Virus record (IMG/VR): IMGVR_UViG_3300024520_000166
Span: 1-42,129 of that record
DNA length: 42,129 nt
Direction: 5' to 3' (one strand)
DNA from: a virus
Shown here: in pieces, positions 8,194 through 16,999 of the stretch
Layout of the letters: every line of letters begins with the position of its first letter
How positions within the stretch are numbered: position 1 is the stretch's first letter
Made by a program: the position numbers and the translations under genes
The notes under the pieces: generated by a model
Databases searched by the model: none
What the model was told of the DNA's origin: nothing
Seen by the model: only the letters and a program-made list of their open reading frames with translations

Positions 8194-8615
8194 AGCAGGA
8201 TGCCCCCGTAGTTCTCGACGTCGGTGACAACCATCAGCGTCCACTCACGGGTTCCAGACTCTTTCGCATACCCGGTCGCCGGTGGCTTTTTGACCCACGA
8301 TGCCGCACCCGAGATCAGCGTGTCACCGTTCAGATCGGCAGCGCTGAACGGTACCGCAACGCCCGAAGCGAGACCCGTCAGCCGCACCGCGTTCAGCAGG
8401 CTATTCGCGGGGCTTCCCTGCGTGCACGTGAATGTCACCGTTGCCCGCCTGTCGTTGCTCTTCGAGCGCGTCACACGCCCGTCAGCACCGCTCTCGTCGG
8501 TGTAGTCGTCGCTTTCTTTCTCGATGTTCAAAAAGTCGCCATCGGCAAAGCCCGTCAGCTCAGACGGTCCCATGGTGATCTTTACGTTTGCCGCATCGTA
8601 GGTATCAACAGCCAT
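8190..8615 (-). CDS. Tail tube protein (DUF3277-like)
   Basis: The protein has 141 aa. It opens MAVDTYDAANVKITMGPSEL and continues with DGDFLNIEKESDDYTDESGA, DGRVTRSKSNDRRATVTF and TQGSPANSLLNAV. These are hallmarks of the phage tube proteins that follow DUF3383 sheath genes. Hexamer rings of it would form the inner tube. It lies 28 bases after the sheath stop, in the usual sheath-tube-chaperone-tape measure order. Confidence 0.85.
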   Translation of the reverse strand: MAVDTYDAANVKITMGPSELTGFADGDFLNIEKESDDYTDESGADGRVTRSKSNDRRATVTFTCTQGSPANSLLNAVRLTGLASGVAVPFSAADLNGDTLISGAASWVKKPPATGYAKESGTREWTLMVVTDVENYGGILL

Positions 8616-8643
8616 CGTTTCGCCCTCCTCGAGCGGTGTGCGT

Positions 8644-10023
8644 TTAGAGCGAAATCGTGCCCTGAATCACGATCTTGTGAATGGCCCCGGCGAGCTTCGC
8701 CTGAAATACGATGCCGCCCCCGCCGAGCTCGCGCGCCGCTTTGTCGTTCGCCGGCACATCGAAGGCTCGGGGATAGGTCACCGTGAAGGGCTGCAAGATC
8801 CCGGCATCGGCGTCGAAGGGGTCGGGGCTGAGATAGCCCTGCGAGACACCCTCGCCGAGCTGTGCCCGTACTTCGCTGACGATCTGTGCGATGCCGCCGT
8901 CGGTGAAGGGCAGCTTTTCGTTGTTGAGCTGCAGCACATACAGCCGCTCCTGCATCCTGGCCTTCAGCCAATCCGCACCGCGCTGCGTATCGATGTACTC
9001 CCCGTCCCCTACCGTGCCCTCGCAGAAGATCCCCTGCCCACCGAGCTCGCGATAGAAGTTGGCGTTTTTCGCCTGTAGCGTTGCGACCTGCGTCGCCGAC
9101 AGCACGTCAGGCGTGATGCCCGTCAGCGTCTTAAACTTGCGCGTAGAACTGCCGGGGTCGCGTGTCAGCGCTCGCCCCTGCGACGCTTGCGCCGGGTAGT
9201 CGTCGGGCGTCGAGCTGTACATGACCCACGAGCGAGCCGCTGACCCAAGGTCGCTCGCGATGTCCGTCGAGCTGCCCGAGTCGAGGATGTCATCGTCAGC
9301 GCTCGCCGCCCCGAAGAGTTTCTCTGTCGCCGAGATGACGCCGGCCGCTGCGTTGATCTCTGCTTCGCTCTGTGAGACGAGACTGAGTTCGTACCACTGA
9401 TCATCAGCAGCCAGAATCGCGTTCAAGCTCGCAGCGATCCCGGGGTCGGTGGTCGTGTTTTTCTGCTCGATGAGCACGTCGGTGCTGTCGACGCCGATCT
9501 CGAGCGTATACAGATCGCCTGCGACATCGGCAACGAGATCGACCTCGCCGGCAGTGCCGTTCGCCGCAGTCACCGGCTCGGCGCCGAGATTGATCGCGGT
9601 GAACAGTGCCGTTGCGATGTCGTCTTGATCGTCGAGCGCCACCGCGAGGTAAGTAAACGCGGTGCCGTTGATCGTGATCGTGTACGTCTTGCCCTCGACG
9701 TCGGTCGTTGCCCCGCCGTGCGTGGTCGGATCGACGACGGTGACTGTGTGCTCTTTCGTGGTCGCTTCGGCGATGCGCCCGATCTTGAACTGCGTAACCC
9801 TGGGGCTCTGAGCTTTGAGCGCGACAGCGGCAAGGTACAGCGGATCCGTCGCGACGAATCCCTCGGCAGGCTCGAGCATATCCGCCGCTGAGTTGTAGAC
9901 GCGCACGCGCTCGGGCCAGTTGGTATGATAGCCAGCGGCGAGCGGTACGCCGAAGCTCGCCTTTTCAACGCCTGCCGTGGCGAGCGTAAACTGTACTTCG
10001 ATGATTCCGTCGAGCTCTGACAT
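8644..10023 (-). CDS. Contractile tail sheath protein (DUF3383-like)
   Basis: The protein has 459 aa. The N-terminus contains VEKASFGVPLAAGYHTNWPE, VRVYNSAADML and ATDPLYLAAVALKAQSPRV, matching DUF3383 sheath proteins. The C-terminal domain carries GGQGIFCEGTVGDGEYIDTQ, RGADWLKARMQERLYVLQL and a final GAIHKIVIQGTISL strand of the kind that stitches sheath rings together. Its presence shows that the tail is contractile. The start is the ATG at 10023, joined as TGATG to the neck gene. Confidence 0.9.
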   Translation of the reverse strand: MSELDGIIEVQFTLATAGVEKASFGVPLAAGYHTNWPERVRVYNSAADMLEPAEGFVATDPLYLAAVALKAQSPRVTQFKIGRIAEATTKEHTVTVVDPTTHGGATTDVEGKTYTITINGTAFTYLAVALDDQDDIATALFTAINLGAEPVTAANGTAGEVDLVADVAGDLYTLEIGVDSTDVLIEQKNTTTDPGIAASLNAILAADDQWYELSLVSQSEAEINAAAGVISATEKLFGAASADDDILDSGSSTDIASDLGSAARSWVMYSSTPDDYPAQASQGRALTRDPGSSTRKFKTLTGITPDVLSATQVATLQAKNANFYRELGGQGIFCEGTVGDGEYIDTQRGADWLKARMQERLYVLQLNNEKLPFTDGGIAQIVSEVRAQLGEGVSQGYLSPDPFDADAGILQPFTVTYPRAFDVPANDKAARELGGGGIVFQAKLAGAIHKIVIQGTISL

Positions 10024-10589
10024 CAGGGCACCTCAAGAGTTGTGTCGATTGCGGGGTCAGCCCCCGATAGATTGATTGTGTCGATGTAGCCCGCCGTGCG
10101 CGTGCTGACCGATGTAGCGCGCACACCGACGTCGAGCGACGCTCTCGGCACGAAAGCATCAGACCGCAGATCTGGCCCGAGATTGATCACGTCACCGCGA
10201 AGGAAAATAGCGCAGCACGCAGCTCGCAGCGGGTCGCGCACTTCGTCGTGGTCCATCGATGACGCGAGCTCACCAAGCGCGTCGATCGCTTCGGCGAAGC
10301 AGTCGGGACGCCCGAAGACCTGAATTGTGAGAGTGCGGGTGCGCTCGCCTACTCGGCTCAGCGTGATCTCTTCCCCTGCGTCTGCCGCCGGGTCGTAGGT
10401 CTGCACGAGCGTGTCGATCTGACCGTTGCGAGCGTCACCGGTGAGCCATTGCAGCGTGGCGTGCGGGTAGGTGTTTCGGGGTCTCTTCTGCCCCGCCCAC
10501 GATACACCGACGACCATGCCGAAGTGCGTCTCGAACTCGCACGACACCCAGTCAAAGAGCGCGTTTTGAATGGTTGGCCAGTCGATCAC
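10023..10589 (-). CDS. Neck/tail terminator-like protein
   Basis: The protein has 188 aa from GTG 10589 (GTGA overlap). It contains FEGTH-like motifs of the gp12-type neck terminators in the form VVGVSWAGQKRPRNTYPHAT, and LTIQVFGRPDCFAEAIDALG. The final part is a strand-rich TRTAGYIDTINLSG. Proteins of this type close the top of the tail tube and join it to the connector. Its position just before the sheath gene supports this. Confidence 0.7.
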   Translation of the reverse strand: MIDWPTIQNALFDWVSCEFETHFGMVVGVSWAGQKRPRNTYPHATLQWLTGDARNGQIDTLVQTYDPAADAGEEITLSRVGERTRTLTIQVFGRPDCFAEAIDALGELASSMDHDEVRDPLRAACCAIFLRGDVINLGPDLRSDAFVPRASLDVGVRATSVSTRTAGYIDTINLSGADPAIDTTLEVP

Positions 10590-10951
10590 GGCTGCACCTC
10601 GAGCCGCACTGACAGCGCGTGCCAGAATCCGCCGTGGTCTCGCCAGTCATCGGCCCGCTGCACTTCGTATGTGACGCCATCGGCTCGGGTGATCTGATCG
10701 GGGTTTCGCCCGTCGGGTGCCTCGACTCCGAAGAGCTCGATCGCCGCGTAGAAAGAGCGGACCTCTCGCTGCCGTAGCCCCTCGTCGAGCCGCTCGACCT
10801 CATTGCCCGGTGCGGGGTGAGACGCCATCGTCAGATCGGCGGTGCTCTCGACTTCGCCGGCACAGTAGACACCGCGATCCATGTAGCCCGGCTCAGCTCG
10901 ACGCAGCGTCACGAGCTCGGGGAAAAAGTCTATGCCGCACGCTAGGGTCAC
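10586..10951 (-). CDS. Neck protein of unknown family
   Basis: The protein has 121 aa from GTG 10951 (GTGA overlap). It shows mixed alpha/beta sequence with several aromatic residues and GVTYEVQRADDWRDHGGFWH near the end, resembling small head-tail joining proteins that act as stoppers or completion proteins. No decisive motif is visible. Its location between the HK97-gp10-like and terminator-like genes suggests a neck role. Confidence 0.65.
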   Translation of the reverse strand: MTLACGIDFFPELVTLRRAEPGYMDRGVYCAGEVESTADLTMASHPAPGNEVERLDEGLRQREVRSFYAAIELFGVEAPDGRNPDQITRADGVTYEVQRADDWRDHGGFWHALSVRLEVQP

Positions 10952-11448
10952 TTGAGCCCCACCACGCGGTGCGTGATCGACCGCCTGAGTTGCCCCGTAT
11001 CGATCAGGGGCTTGCTCGATCCCTTGCGAGCGATCGTGCTCTCGGCGAGCGGGGGCTCGATGCCGTCTGCGATCTTGCGCTGCACATCTGCGACAGCCTG
11101 CAGCCCGACCTTGTTGAGTGCTGCCGTGAGCCCGTCAGCGCCACCGGAGACGAATCGACCGCCGGCACCTCGCAGCTTGCCAGTACCGAAAGCCGACGCA
11201 GCGTCAGCCATCATTTGCTTATACTTGTCTCGATTCTCCTCGACCGTCGACCGCAAAAAAGACCGCTGCGGGATGCGACCGTCTGAGCTTCCGAATTCGT
11301 GAATAGTGCCGAGCTCGGCGTTCGTCAGCTCGCCGTGGTCGTCTTCGGCATCGCTGCCGATGATCCCGATCTCGACGTCGATGCGACGCCGTCGCCGAAA
11401 CGCGGCGAGCAGCTTTTTCAGCCCGAAGTCTCGTTCGATCAGCGCCAT
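10948..11448 (-). CDS. Neck/virion morphogenesis protein (HK97 gp10-like)
   Basis: The protein has 166 aa from ATG 11448 (TGATG with the DUF4054-like gene). It carries VEIGIIGSDAEDDHGELTNA, ELGTIHEFGSSDGRIPQRSF and LRSTVEENRDKY, the family signature of HK97-gp10-like and Mu gpG-like morphogenesis proteins. The C-terminus has GSSKPLIDTGQLRRSITHRV, another common ending. An upstream extension to 11703 is basic, overlaps the preceding gene and looks like a frame shadow. Confidence 0.8.
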   Translation of the reverse strand: MALIERDFGLKKLLAAFRRRRRIDVEIGIIGSDAEDDHGELTNAELGTIHEFGSSDGRIPQRSFLRSTVEENRDKYKQMMADAASAFGTGKLRGAGGRFVSGGADGLTAALNKVGLQAVADVQRKIADGIEPPLAESTIARKGSSKPLIDTGQLRRSITHRVVGLK

Positions 11449-11882
11449 CAGAGACACCGCCCCGCGAAGGTCAACCGACGGATGTGCATGAAGCGCAGCC
11501 CGTACCGCGACTTGCCGAGCCACGGCTCGCCACCGAGATCGATTGCGCCGAAGCTCTTCGCCATCGGCCCGACCTTCACGCTCGTGAGCTGCCCCGCACC
11601 GGCCCCGCTCTCTTGCTGCGAGCAGAAGATACAGTGCGCCGCGTAGTTGATGACCGCGAGCTTGTACCGGCACGCCCCGAACGCCTCGAGCGATGCGAAG
11701 CACTGAGCTTCGGCGAGCGCTTGCAATACGGTCAGATCGTCGAGCTCAGCAAACTCGGGGAAGCTGTCCCGGAAGCATTGCAGCAGAGTCGCCGCAGCGG
11801 TCGCAAAGCTGCCGCCGAACGTGAAGACGTTGCCTGTGTAGGGTCCGGTGGTGAACCCGCCTGGAAACGTCGTCATGCTCAC
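11448..11882 (-). CDS. Head-tail adaptor (DUF4054-like)
   Basis: The protein has 144 aa from GTG 11882 (GTGA overlap); an internal ATG two codons later is also possible. The region with FRDSFPEFAELDDLTVLQAL and AEAQCFASLEAFGACRYKLA, then VINYAAHCIF, fits DUF4054 head-tail connectors, which bind below the portal. The C-terminus (YGLRFMHIRRL) is also usual for the family. Eight cysteines or near-cysteine clusters are more than expected and might stabilise the particle. Confidence 0.75.
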   Translation of the reverse strand: MSMTTFPGGFTTGPYTGNVFTFGGSFATAAATLLQCFRDSFPEFAELDDLTVLQALAEAQCFASLEAFGACRYKLAVINYAAHCIFCSQQESGAGAGQLTSVKVGPMAKSFGAIDLGGEPWLGKSRYGLRFMHIRRLTFAGRCL

Positions 11883-13267
11883 GGGGCGAGGTCCCCCGCG
11901 TCGATCTCGTATTCATAGCCTGATTCGTAGTTGAGCCGAGCCACGCGCTGCACTGTGTATCTGAACCCGTCGGCGATGACGTCGATCGCGGTCTCGGTCC
12001 ACCCCGTTTGAACCACGCCAGCAACGACCGCGTTTTCGAAGGTGCCGCCGGTCGGTCGGATCCGCGCGTTGATCGTCGCCTGATCGACACCGCTGCCGGG
12101 GTCGGTAACTTCGAACGTCCAGACAAACGGGTTTGCATCGACGTCGGTGTCACCGTCGTCGGGCGAGTTGTTGCCGAGCACCGGCGGATCGACGTCTGGC
12201 GCGGCTGCGGTCGTGAAGCTGTAATTCTGGTTGTAGGGTCCACTGAGCACGTCGTCATCGACGGTCGTCGAGATCGGGATCCCTGTCTCTGCGTCAAGAT
12301 CGGCGTCTGGATTGATCGTGACTGAAAGCGTCGGTGTGCCGTCGCCGGTGATCGTGCCGGCATAACCTGCCTGAAATACGCCGTTCAAGATCGCCTGCGG
12401 TGGCCCGACACTGACGATCAGTGTCGAAGCGTCCAGATTGTCGCCGCCGGTCAGCACCAGATCGAAGGAGATGTCCGTCGAGATAGCGACGCCGATCTCG
12501 TCTGCCGCTGGATCCTGGTTGTCGAACGACACACCGGCTGCTGCTGCTGCGGTCGTGAAATCGTACGGCGGCAGAAGATACGGGCCCGAGCTCGGCGCCT
12601 CATCAACGTCGCCCGAGATCTCTATCAGGGTTGCGGCAGCCAGCGGGGATGTCAGATCGATCGTCACGCCTAAGACATCAGTCCCGCCGTTTATGACCGC
12701 GGAGCCGATACCGTTGAAGCCCGGTTGAAAGACGCCGGCGATAATGGCGTCGACCCCGCCAACTGCGATGTTCAGCGACACGTTATCCAGCGTTGCGCCG
12801 CCGAGCTGCGCGTCGACGTCGAACGTGATATCAGCGTTGACGTCGACATCGATATCGCCCGCGGTCGGGATCTGCGGGTCGAACTTGGGGTTAATAACGG
12901 CAGCGGCGCCAGTCGTGAAGCTGAAAGACTCAGAGAAAGGCGCCCCGCCCCCAGCCTCATCGGCCTGCACAACGACCGCGATACCTTCCAGATCGGAGAA
13001 TGGCAGGGACTCATATTCGATCTCTACTATGATCTCTTCAGGCCCGGGGCCTTGCGTTATCGAGCTTTGTGGACCTTCCCAGCCGGGCTCAAAATTGCCG
13101 CCCACAATGACGTCGACAAGCGCGGCACCGATCGGATCCATCTGCACATTTAGTTCAGCCAAGTCGATGTCTGCCGCGTCCGATTCAAGCGTGAAGGTAA
13201 CGATCTTGTTCACATCGACATCGGTCTCGGTGTCGAAGGGGTCAGTCGCCGTGAAGGTGATTGTCAT
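11879..13267 (-). CDS. Virion protein with four Ig-like repeats
   Basis: The protein has 462 aa and almost no cysteine or lysine. Four repeats of ~105-120 residues each open with a D-rich strand (TDVDVNKIVTFTLE, DIDVDVNADITFDV, EIGVAISTDISFDL, DTDVDANPFVWTFE). Each then has a GxFQ/VxGW/F/Y turn (GNFEPGW, GVFQPGF, GVFQAGY, GVVQTGW), and the first three end in FTTG or FTTA. This is the pattern of bacterial Ig-like domains of the SbsA/Big_5 kind. The gene interrupts the capsid-to-connector order, so a capsid or neck decoration that sticks to surface glycans is plausible. Junctions: TAATG before, GTGA after. Confidence 0.75.
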   Translation of the reverse strand: MTITFTATDPFDTETDVDVNKIVTFTLESDAADIDLAELNVQMDPIGAALVDVIVGGNFEPGWEGPQSSITQGPGPEEIIVEIEYESLPFSDLEGIAVVVQADEAGGGAPFSESFSFTTGAAAVINPKFDPQIPTAGDIDVDVNADITFDVDAQLGGATLDNVSLNIAVGGVDAIIAGVFQPGFNGIGSAVINGGTDVLGVTIDLTSPLAAATLIEISGDVDEAPSSGPYLLPPYDFTTAAAAAGVSFDNQDPAADEIGVAISTDISFDLVLTGGDNLDASTLIVSVGPPQAILNGVFQAGYAGTITGDGTPTLSVTINPDADLDAETGIPISTTVDDDVLSGPYNQNYSFTTAAAPDVDPPVLGNNSPDDGDTDVDANPFVWTFEVTDPGSGVDQATINARIRPTGGTFENAVVAGVVQTGWTETAIDVIADGFRYTVQRVARLNYESGYEYEIDAGDLAP

Positions 13268-13800
13268 TACTCAGCCCCGCCGGGCTCGGGGTCATAGGTG
13301 TCGGGCTCGTCTTCGGCAGGGGTGGGTGACGGCGGCAAGAGCTCAAACATGTACTGCCCGAGATCTTGGCTGCTCTGTGCTGCGAGCTCGCCCCACTCCG
13401 CGAGCTGTGCGGGGTCGGTCTCGGCTCTGGCGATCTGCTTCGCCTTCCCCAGTGCAGCAGAGAGCAGCGTCGAGCGGGGTCGCTTCCGGCCCCGCTCGCT
13501 GTCATAGAGCTCGAGCACGAGCTCGAAGCTCGAGCAGTTTGCGATCGCGTCTTTCGCGTCAGCGAGCGCAAGCGAAGCGAGCGACGGTGAGAGACTTCCC
13601 CCCGATCCGTCGCTCACCTCGAGCACACCGGCAGCGAGATCACCCGAGAGCATCCCGTGTCCGGTGCGGGCTCGCTGGCCCTTGTCGATCTCGAGGACAG
13701 TCGCCCATACGTCAGGGGCGATCTCGTTGATCCCGGGCTGTAGCTTCGCAAGCCCGTAGTAGCCCCGCGACGCCTTGCCGTGCAGTGTAACGGTCGGCAT
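13267..13800 (-). CDS. Structural-region protein of unknown function
   Basis: The protein has 177 aa. The N-terminus (VTLHGKASRGYYGLAKLQPG, then INEIAPDVWATVLE) is a compact beta-like domain. A helical middle (ALADAKDAIANCSSFELVLE) and a proline/acidic tail (PSPTPAEDEPDTYDPEPGG) follow. It comes directly after the major capsid gene, a place often held by head completion or minor head proteins. I do not recognise the family. The minus-strand sequence TAGGGGGCC just upstream could be its ribosome site. Confidence 0.65.
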   Translation of the reverse strand: MPTVTLHGKASRGYYGLAKLQPGINEIAPDVWATVLEIDKGQRARTGHGMLSGDLAAGVLEVSDGSGGSLSPSLASLALADAKDAIANCSSFELVLELYDSERGRKRPRSTLLSAALGKAKQIARAETDPAQLAEWGELAAQSSQDLGQYMFELLPPSPTPAEDEPDTYDPEPGGAE

Positions 13801-13836
13801 TGCCGGCCCCCTATCGCTTCGAGCTCGTGCCGCCTG

Positions 13837-14811
13837 TCAGATGCCGTCCATGTACTGAAGCCCGAGCGGGTGACGGATCACCGTGCCCGCACACTTCATC
13901 CACGCCGGAACCACGATCTCGAGCCCCTGCTCTTGCGGTGCGAGCATGGTCCATTCCATCGGGGTAACGTAGGAGACGATCGCCGGGTCGCGCCTGAAAG
14001 CAACCATGCGGTCGAGGCCACCGGCACCGGCAGCGGTCAGCTTATGCCAGCCGAAGATCTGCGTGATGTAGGGGCTCGAACGCATCAGGAATGACAGCAG
14101 CGTCTCGCTCGACTCGGGCAGCCGCTTCGTCGACAGCGTCGTGAACTGCGCTTCAGGGAGCACGAGCGTGTCGGGCTTCAACACGCCGGCGGTCGCAAGC
14201 GACATCTCAGCGATCAGAAGGTTCACATCGTCGAGCACGCCTTCGACGAGTGCCGGGGTCGCGATCTTCGTCGCCCAAGTCGTGCCGAGCGTCGGGCTCT
14301 CGACGTTGACAGCCGCGTCGTTGATGAAGCCGGTAAAGCCGATGTCAGCGTCTCCGGTGGCGATCAGTGTGTCGCAGAGCTCGTTCGCCGCAAACTGCGC
14401 AGCACTGGCCCGAAGCGTATCGAGCCCACGGTTGAGAGCCTGCGACTTCATCAGCTCGTCAACGGTGTACCCGAAGCTGTCGCCGATCTGGTAGACCTTC
14501 GTCGGCACTTCGTCGCCACCGACATCAGCCCGGGGCAGATCCGTCGCAGCACCCGATCGGATGATCTTCGCCTCGCCGAACTTCTCGAGGGTGCGATACG
14601 TGTACGTATCGGCCCATGCCGGCCCCATATCGGGATCGGCGGGCACGATTGTCCGCGCCTTGTGCTCGGGGTGCATGACTTCTGAAATCCGGCTCGCGAC
14701 GTGCTCGAGCTCGCGGGCGAAGAAAACGTTAGTCTCGGCATCGACGCGCCTCAGATTATGGCTGTCGACCTTCAGGTGATCGTGTCGCTCGACTTTCGTC
14801 TGATCTCTCAC
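13837..14811 (-). CDS. Major capsid protein (DUF2184-like)
   Basis: The protein has 324 aa. The features are those of DUF2184 capsid proteins with the HK97 fold: an N-terminal stretch with NVFFARELEHVASRISEVMH, then WADTYTYRTLEKFGEAKII, IGDSFGYTVDELMKSQALN and FAANELCDTLIATGDADI. The C-terminus is MEWTMLAPQEQGLEIVVPAW. The GTG start at 14811 is supported by GAGGAG eight bases upstream on the minus strand. It follows the decoration and protease/scaffold genes, the normal order. Confidence 0.9.
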   Translation of the reverse strand: MRDQTKVERHDHLKVDSHNLRRVDAETNVFFARELEHVASRISEVMHPEHKARTIVPADPDMGPAWADTYTYRTLEKFGEAKIIRSGAATDLPRADVGGDEVPTKVYQIGDSFGYTVDELMKSQALNRGLDTLRASAAQFAANELCDTLIATGDADIGFTGFINDAAVNVESPTLGTTWATKIATPALVEGVLDDVNLLIAEMSLATAGVLKPDTLVLPEAQFTTLSTKRLPESSETLLSFLMRSSPYITQIFGWHKLTAAGAGGLDRMVAFRRDPAIVSYVTPMEWTMLAPQEQGLEIVVPAWMKCAGTVIRHPLGLQYMDGI

Positions 14812-14841
14812 GGTTCGTGCTCCTCTCTGCCTTGGCAGGGT

Positions 14842-15333
14842 TTAGGCGTTATTGGTCACGCCTTCGAGCGTGAGAATGGCGGGCTTGCCCGACGTCGGGC
14901 CACCGATGGACTCCCACCGAGCGCGCAGAAGCTGAGCAGCGTTTCCGCCATCGTTGTCGTTGCGTAGCTGGCCCTCATTGCCGCCCTGCCAATTGACGAA
15001 TACATCGTCGCCGGCAGCGACATCGACCTCGGGCAGCACGAAGCACTGGCCGGTGGTGAGACAACCGAAGACCTCGCCCGATGCGACCTCGTTCGCCGGA
15101 TTGTCGTTCTCGAAGGTGCGCAGCACGACGCCGAGAATGTCATCGTCAGCAGCGCTCGGCAGTAGCGCGTTATTGTTGAGCCCCGCCGCTGCGGTGCCGC
15201 GCACAACGCAGTACCCCATCGGGATCGCGCTCGCCTCTTCATTGATCGCGGTGTGCACAGAATTGGCCTGCACACCGGTCGGAGCGCCCGAGATACCGAG
15301 CTTCTGAGCTTCGAAAGTCGTTTGGACTGTCAT
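14842..15333 (-). CDS. Capsid decoration/cement protein (DUF2190-like)
   Basis: The protein has 163 aa from ATG 15333, with AGAGGATG just upstream. It contains AIPMGYCVVRGTAAAGLNNN, then DDDILGVVLRTFEND and GEVFGCLTTGQCFVLPE. This layout, with a repeated gly-rich beta-hairpin and a DxxGVV strand, is that of the small structural cement proteins coded beside HK97-like capsids. It probably sits on the capsid lattice and stabilises it. Confidence 0.75.
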   Translation of the reverse strand: MTVQTTFEAQKLGISGAPTGVQANSVHTAINEEASAIPMGYCVVRGTAAAGLNNNALLPSAADDDILGVVLRTFENDNPANEVASGEVFGCLTTGQCFVLPEVDVAAGDDVFVNWQGGNEGQLRNDNDGGNAAQLLRARWESIGGPTSGKPAILTLEGVTNNA

Positions 15334-15368
15334 ATCATCCTCTGCCTTTGTTGGCCGGTGTGGCCGGT

Positions 15369-16526
15369 TTAGTGGATCTGCGCTTGTGCCTTGCGAACGT
15401 CGTCGGCTCGCTGCTCGTGACGCTCGGCGATGCTCGGCTGCGCTTCGGGCTTCGCATCGTTGATCCGGGGTCGCTGCGTGCTGAGCTTCTCCCGGGGCGT
15501 CTGCCGTGAGCTCACGAGCTCGAAGATCCCGCGAACGTAGTCAGAGCTGCGACCGTCGAGCTTCACGCTCGGCTCGGCCTTAGCCACGACCTTCTGCAAA
15601 ATCTCGTCATCGGTGAGAGCGTCGAGCTCGTCATCGGCGTCGAGCCAGCGGCGGGCTTCGGTGATCAGCTTCGCTCGAGCGTTGACGCGCTCGGTGAGCG
15701 CTTCGGGCTGCTCGGCAGCGTCGGCGCGTTCGGTGGCCTTCACGAGCTCGGCTTCGGCTGCGTCTGCTCGACCTTTGGCCCGCTCGACTTCGCCGTCGAG
15801 CTCTGCGAGCTTCTCGGCTGCTGCGGTGCCGATGCTGTCGCGTTTCGCGTCTCGGGCTTCAATGGCTTGCTTCAACTGCTCGGGGCACTCGTAATCGACC
15901 CCGTCGATCTTGATAGTAGGCACGGTGCGCCCTCCTCGGTCTCCGTCGCTTGATTGCGGCGGTGTGTCGATGTACTGAATTTGCTCGGCGTCTAGCCGAT
16001 CGACGTGCAGCTTGACGCGCGCACCGGCTCGGCCGGCGTCGACTATGCTGACGTGGTTGTAACGGATATTGATCTGTCTGGCGTCATAGCGCTCGCCCCT
16101 GAAGACACCGGGGGTCGTGTCGAGCTCGGCGGTGTAGCCCGCAGACAGCTCTCGCCGGTCACCGCGCTCGACCACGCCTATCAGCTCTTCGTCCTCAATC
16201 GTGACGGTGGCAGCAACGAGGTCTCCGTCGGCTCTGACGTCTTCCCCGATGTGACCGCGCCCGAGCTTGCGTGCGTTCTTCGCGGTGACGAAGTCCTCCG
16301 GGTGTCGGTCGGTGAGCGGCACGCCCCGCAGCGTTGCGAGAGAATCTGCCCGCAGTACCTCTTCAGGGGCTCTGAGCTCGCGACGTTCGGTGCCATCGGC
16401 GAAGCGGTACACGAACACACCGACGCGCGTTAGGTGCGCCGGTGCGCGGAGAAAGCCCGCGTCTGTGCGCTCAGCCTTCCCGAGTGTTCCCCGATCGTAT
16501 CGCTCGACCTGCCGCGTGTCTCGCAT
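15369..16526 (-). CDS. Prohead protease fused to scaffold (DUF2213)
   Basis: The protein has 385 aa. Residues ~20-180 form a DUF2213 protease with candidate catalytic residues His74 (PLTDRHP), Ser128 (ELSAGY) and an acidic residue near NHVSIVD (~158-163), in the spacing of S78 prohead proteases. Residues ~230-300 are a long charged coiled coil (AEKLAELDGEVERAKGRADA), as in internal scaffolds. One gene thus supplies both scaffold and maturation protease. It is the first gene of the leftward structural operon. I see no clear Shine-Dalgarno before the ATG at 16526. Confidence 0.8.
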   Translation of the reverse strand: MRDTRQVERYDRGTLGKAERTDAGFLRAPAHLTRVGVFVYRFADGTERRELRAPEEVLRADSLATLRGVPLTDRHPEDFVTAKNARKLGRGHIGEDVRADGDLVAATVTIEDEELIGVVERGDRRELSAGYTAELDTTPGVFRGERYDARQINIRYNHVSIVDAGRAGARVKLHVDRLDAEQIQYIDTPPQSSDGDRGGRTVPTIKIDGVDYECPEQLKQAIEARDAKRDSIGTAAAEKLAELDGEVERAKGRADAAEAELVKATERADAAEQPEALTERVNARAKLITEARRWLDADDELDALTDDEILQKVVAKAEPSVKLDGRSSDYVRGIFELVSSRQTPREKLSTQRPRINDAKPEAQPSIAERHEQRADDVRKAQAQIH

Positions 16527-16636
16527 ATGGCCATGACGCTACACGTCACATAGTGCAATGTCACCCCCTTTGAGAATTATTGCACCTAGTGCATTTTGTT
16601 GTGGACAGACACAAGACGCGAGCGTAGGGTGTTCTT
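16527..16636. promoter_or_regulatory. Divergent control region with two operator-like palindromes
   Basis: These 110 bases separate the leftward structural operon from a rightward three-gene operon. They are AT-richer than the coding DNA. They contain TGCAC-CTA-GTGCA at 16581-16593, an exact 5+3+5 palindrome, and a weaker GTCAC-ATA-GTGCA at 16545-16557. The same palindrome occurs in the other divergent region near 30.6 kb. TTGAGA at 16570-16575 is a possible -35 for the plus strand, but I see no good -10. Confidence 0.6.
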
Positions 16637-16957
16637 ATGACGACGACAAAAACAAACCGAGCCGGAATCATCGCCGAAGCGCACAAAAACCTCACGGGGC
16701 TCGAGGGTCTGCTCTCGCGATACAGCAACAACGAGATCGACCGCCGTTATGCACAACGCTTCTTTATGGACCCTTGCGACCTCGTGGCCTGCTCGAGCGT
16801 TCGCAACTACCTGCGCACCCTCGCCGAGATTTGTGCCCGAGCCCCGCGCGATGTCGCATCCCGAGCCCGCACCGCCGCTTTCCGTATCTGTGACGGCGAC
16901 ACCTACGCGAAACGGCAGCTTCAATACTTCGACCGGCACGTTGCCCGCAGCCGCTAA
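16637..16957 (+). CDS. Small early-type protein, function unknown
   Basis: The protein has 106 aa, basic and helical, with GLEGLLSRYSNNEIDRRYAQ and RNYLRTLAEICARAPRDVAS. The start is ATG 16637. It is the first gene of the short plus-strand operon controlled from the 16.5 kb divergent region. The richness in Arg would suit nucleic-acid or host-protein binding, but I recognise no family. Confidence 0.65.
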   Translation: MTTTKTNRAGIIAEAHKNLTGLEGLLSRYSNNEIDRRYAQRFFMDPCDLVACSSVRNYLRTLAEICARAPRDVASRARTAAFRICDGDTYAKRQLQYFDRHVARSR

Positions 16958-16999
16958 CCCGAACCCGAGCCGGCGGATACCGGCACAGGAGCCGACACC

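Noticed and set aside
12744-13730. 328-codon plus-strand frame opposite the Ig-repeat protein
   Set aside because: It reads opposite the real gene and shows no coherent protein pattern.
16958-16999. Possible promoter between the first two plus-strand genes
   Set aside because: It is only 42 bases, with a ribosome site but no recognisable -35 or -10 elements.
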